NCBI GenBank assembly: GCA_023262065.1
Contig: JALRDW010000020.1
Span: 1-6,030 of the forward strand
Length of the DNA: 6,030 nucleotides
Reading direction: 5' to 3'
Source of the DNA: Acidimicrobiia bacterium
GTDB taxonomy: Bacteria > Actinomycetota > Acidimicrobiia > IMCC26256
A model generated the notes under the pieces. That model was not told where the DNA came from, ran no database searches, and saw only the letters and a list, made by a program, of their open reading frames with translations. Of the stretch, positions 5,515 to 6,030 are shown in pieces. The translations under genes and the position numbers were made by a program. The first letter of the stretch is position 1, and each line of letters starts with the position of its first letter.

Positions 5515-6030
5515 TCACAGGGGCAGCGCGAACCACACGGTCAGCCCGTACTTCACGCCGGTCCGAACGGGCGCGCCCCCGTGCGGATGGGTGACGAGCG
5601 AGGGCCACGCCACGAGGTCGCCGACGCCGAGGTCGCGCCCATCCCAGTCCTGGCGGGGGAAGACGAGCTCGCCACCCGTGAAGCCACGGTTGAGTCGCAG
5701 GCTCGCGCTGATCTGAGCGACGTCGTGGTGCAGCGGCAGGTGGTCGGTGAGCGGTCCGGGTTCGTACCGGATCACGAACGCGTCGTGGATCGGCGTCACC
5801 GCGACCTCGGGCCAGTGGGCCACCAGCCGAGGCCACACCGCCGCCCGCAGGTCGGCCTCGAGTCGGTCGAGGAGTGCCGGGTCGATCGTCCGCAGTGAGA
5901 CCTCGAGGCCCGGGACCGGGTCGTCCGGATCCGGGGCCCAGCGGTTCGCAGCCTCGACCACCGGGCCGTTTTCGAGCAGGCTGATGACGACGTCCGCCCC
6001 GCGCACGGCGTCTTGCACCTGGGCATGAAC
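5515..6030 (-). CDS. 2-oxoglutarate/Fe(II)-dependent oxygenase, prolyl/lysyl hydroxylase-like (5' end outside window)
   Basis: The frame is open to the right edge, so the true start may lie outside; GTG 6018 is the first possible start inside, and residues are numbered from it (167 residues). The C-terminal part has the double-stranded beta-helix signature of the P4Hc/PLOD-like oxygenases. IRYEPG is at 83-88 and LHHD gives the HxD iron ligands His97 and Asp99. LNRGFTGGELVF (109-120) is the strand after them. HGGAPV (146-151) supplies the distal ligand His146, and GVKYGLTVWF (154-163) carries Lys156, which should bind 2-oxoglutarate. All key residues are present, so the enzyme looks active and should couple decarboxylation of 2-oxoglutarate to hydroxylation of an unknown substrate, protein or small molecule. 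It converges on the lipoprotein gene with 3 bases between stops. Confidence 0.85.
   Translation of the reverse strand, partial: VHAQVQDAVRGADVVISLLENGPVVEAANRWAPDPDDPVPGLEVSLRTIDPALLDRLEADLRAAVWPRLVAHWPEVAVTPIHDAFVIRYEPGPLTDHLPLHHDVAQISASLRLNRGFTGGELVFPRQDWDGRDLGVGDLVAWPSLVTHPHGGAPVRTGVKYGLTVWFALPL

Overview
The window is a densely packed, very GC-rich bacterial segment with frequent GTG starts and GTGA-type stop/start overlaps. An actinobacterial NucS/EndoMS mismatch endonuclease, a secretory-lipase-family hydrolase and TANNNT-type -10 elements point to Actinomycetota, probably an uncultured or less-studied lineage; the genus cannot be read from the sequence.

Layout. Bases 1 to about 130 do not fit the rest. 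On the minus strand they encode a recognisable piece of the DUF1549 (PSCyt2) domain typical of planctomycete/verrucomicrobial PSD1 proteins. The plus strand right after it shows only what looks like the last ten or so codons of an ABC ATPase. From 153 to 4114 runs one plus-strand operon: two BPD_transp_2 permeases of the BmpA/Nup nucleoside-uptake type, a purine-type phosphoribosyltransferase, and a membrane-anchored LIP-family alpha/beta hydrolase, most joined by stop/start overlaps. The nucS gene (4111-4770, minus) converges on it, and the two stop codons share one CTAG. Divergent from nucS are a 75-residue two-helix membrane protein (4816-5043) and a small lipoprotein (5113-5511). A 2-oxoglutarate/Fe(II) oxygenase (minus, open at the right edge) converges on the lipoprotein gene with a 3-base gap.

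How it works together. The permeases would import nucleosides, with an ATPase and a BmpA-type binding protein expected upstream but not present here. The phosphoribosyltransferase would trap released purine bases as nucleotides. The hydrolase is co-expressed by position but its link to nucleoside uptake is unclear. NucS is a housekeeping mismatch-repair nuclease and keeps its active-site residues and a clamp-binding-like tail.

The most unusual signal is the left-edge junction, most simply an assembly or amplification chimera and otherwise a real rearrangement. I see no CRISPR array, tRNA, rRNA, IS element or clearly new multi-gene system. There is no gene-free stretch longer than about 70 bases to the right of the junction.
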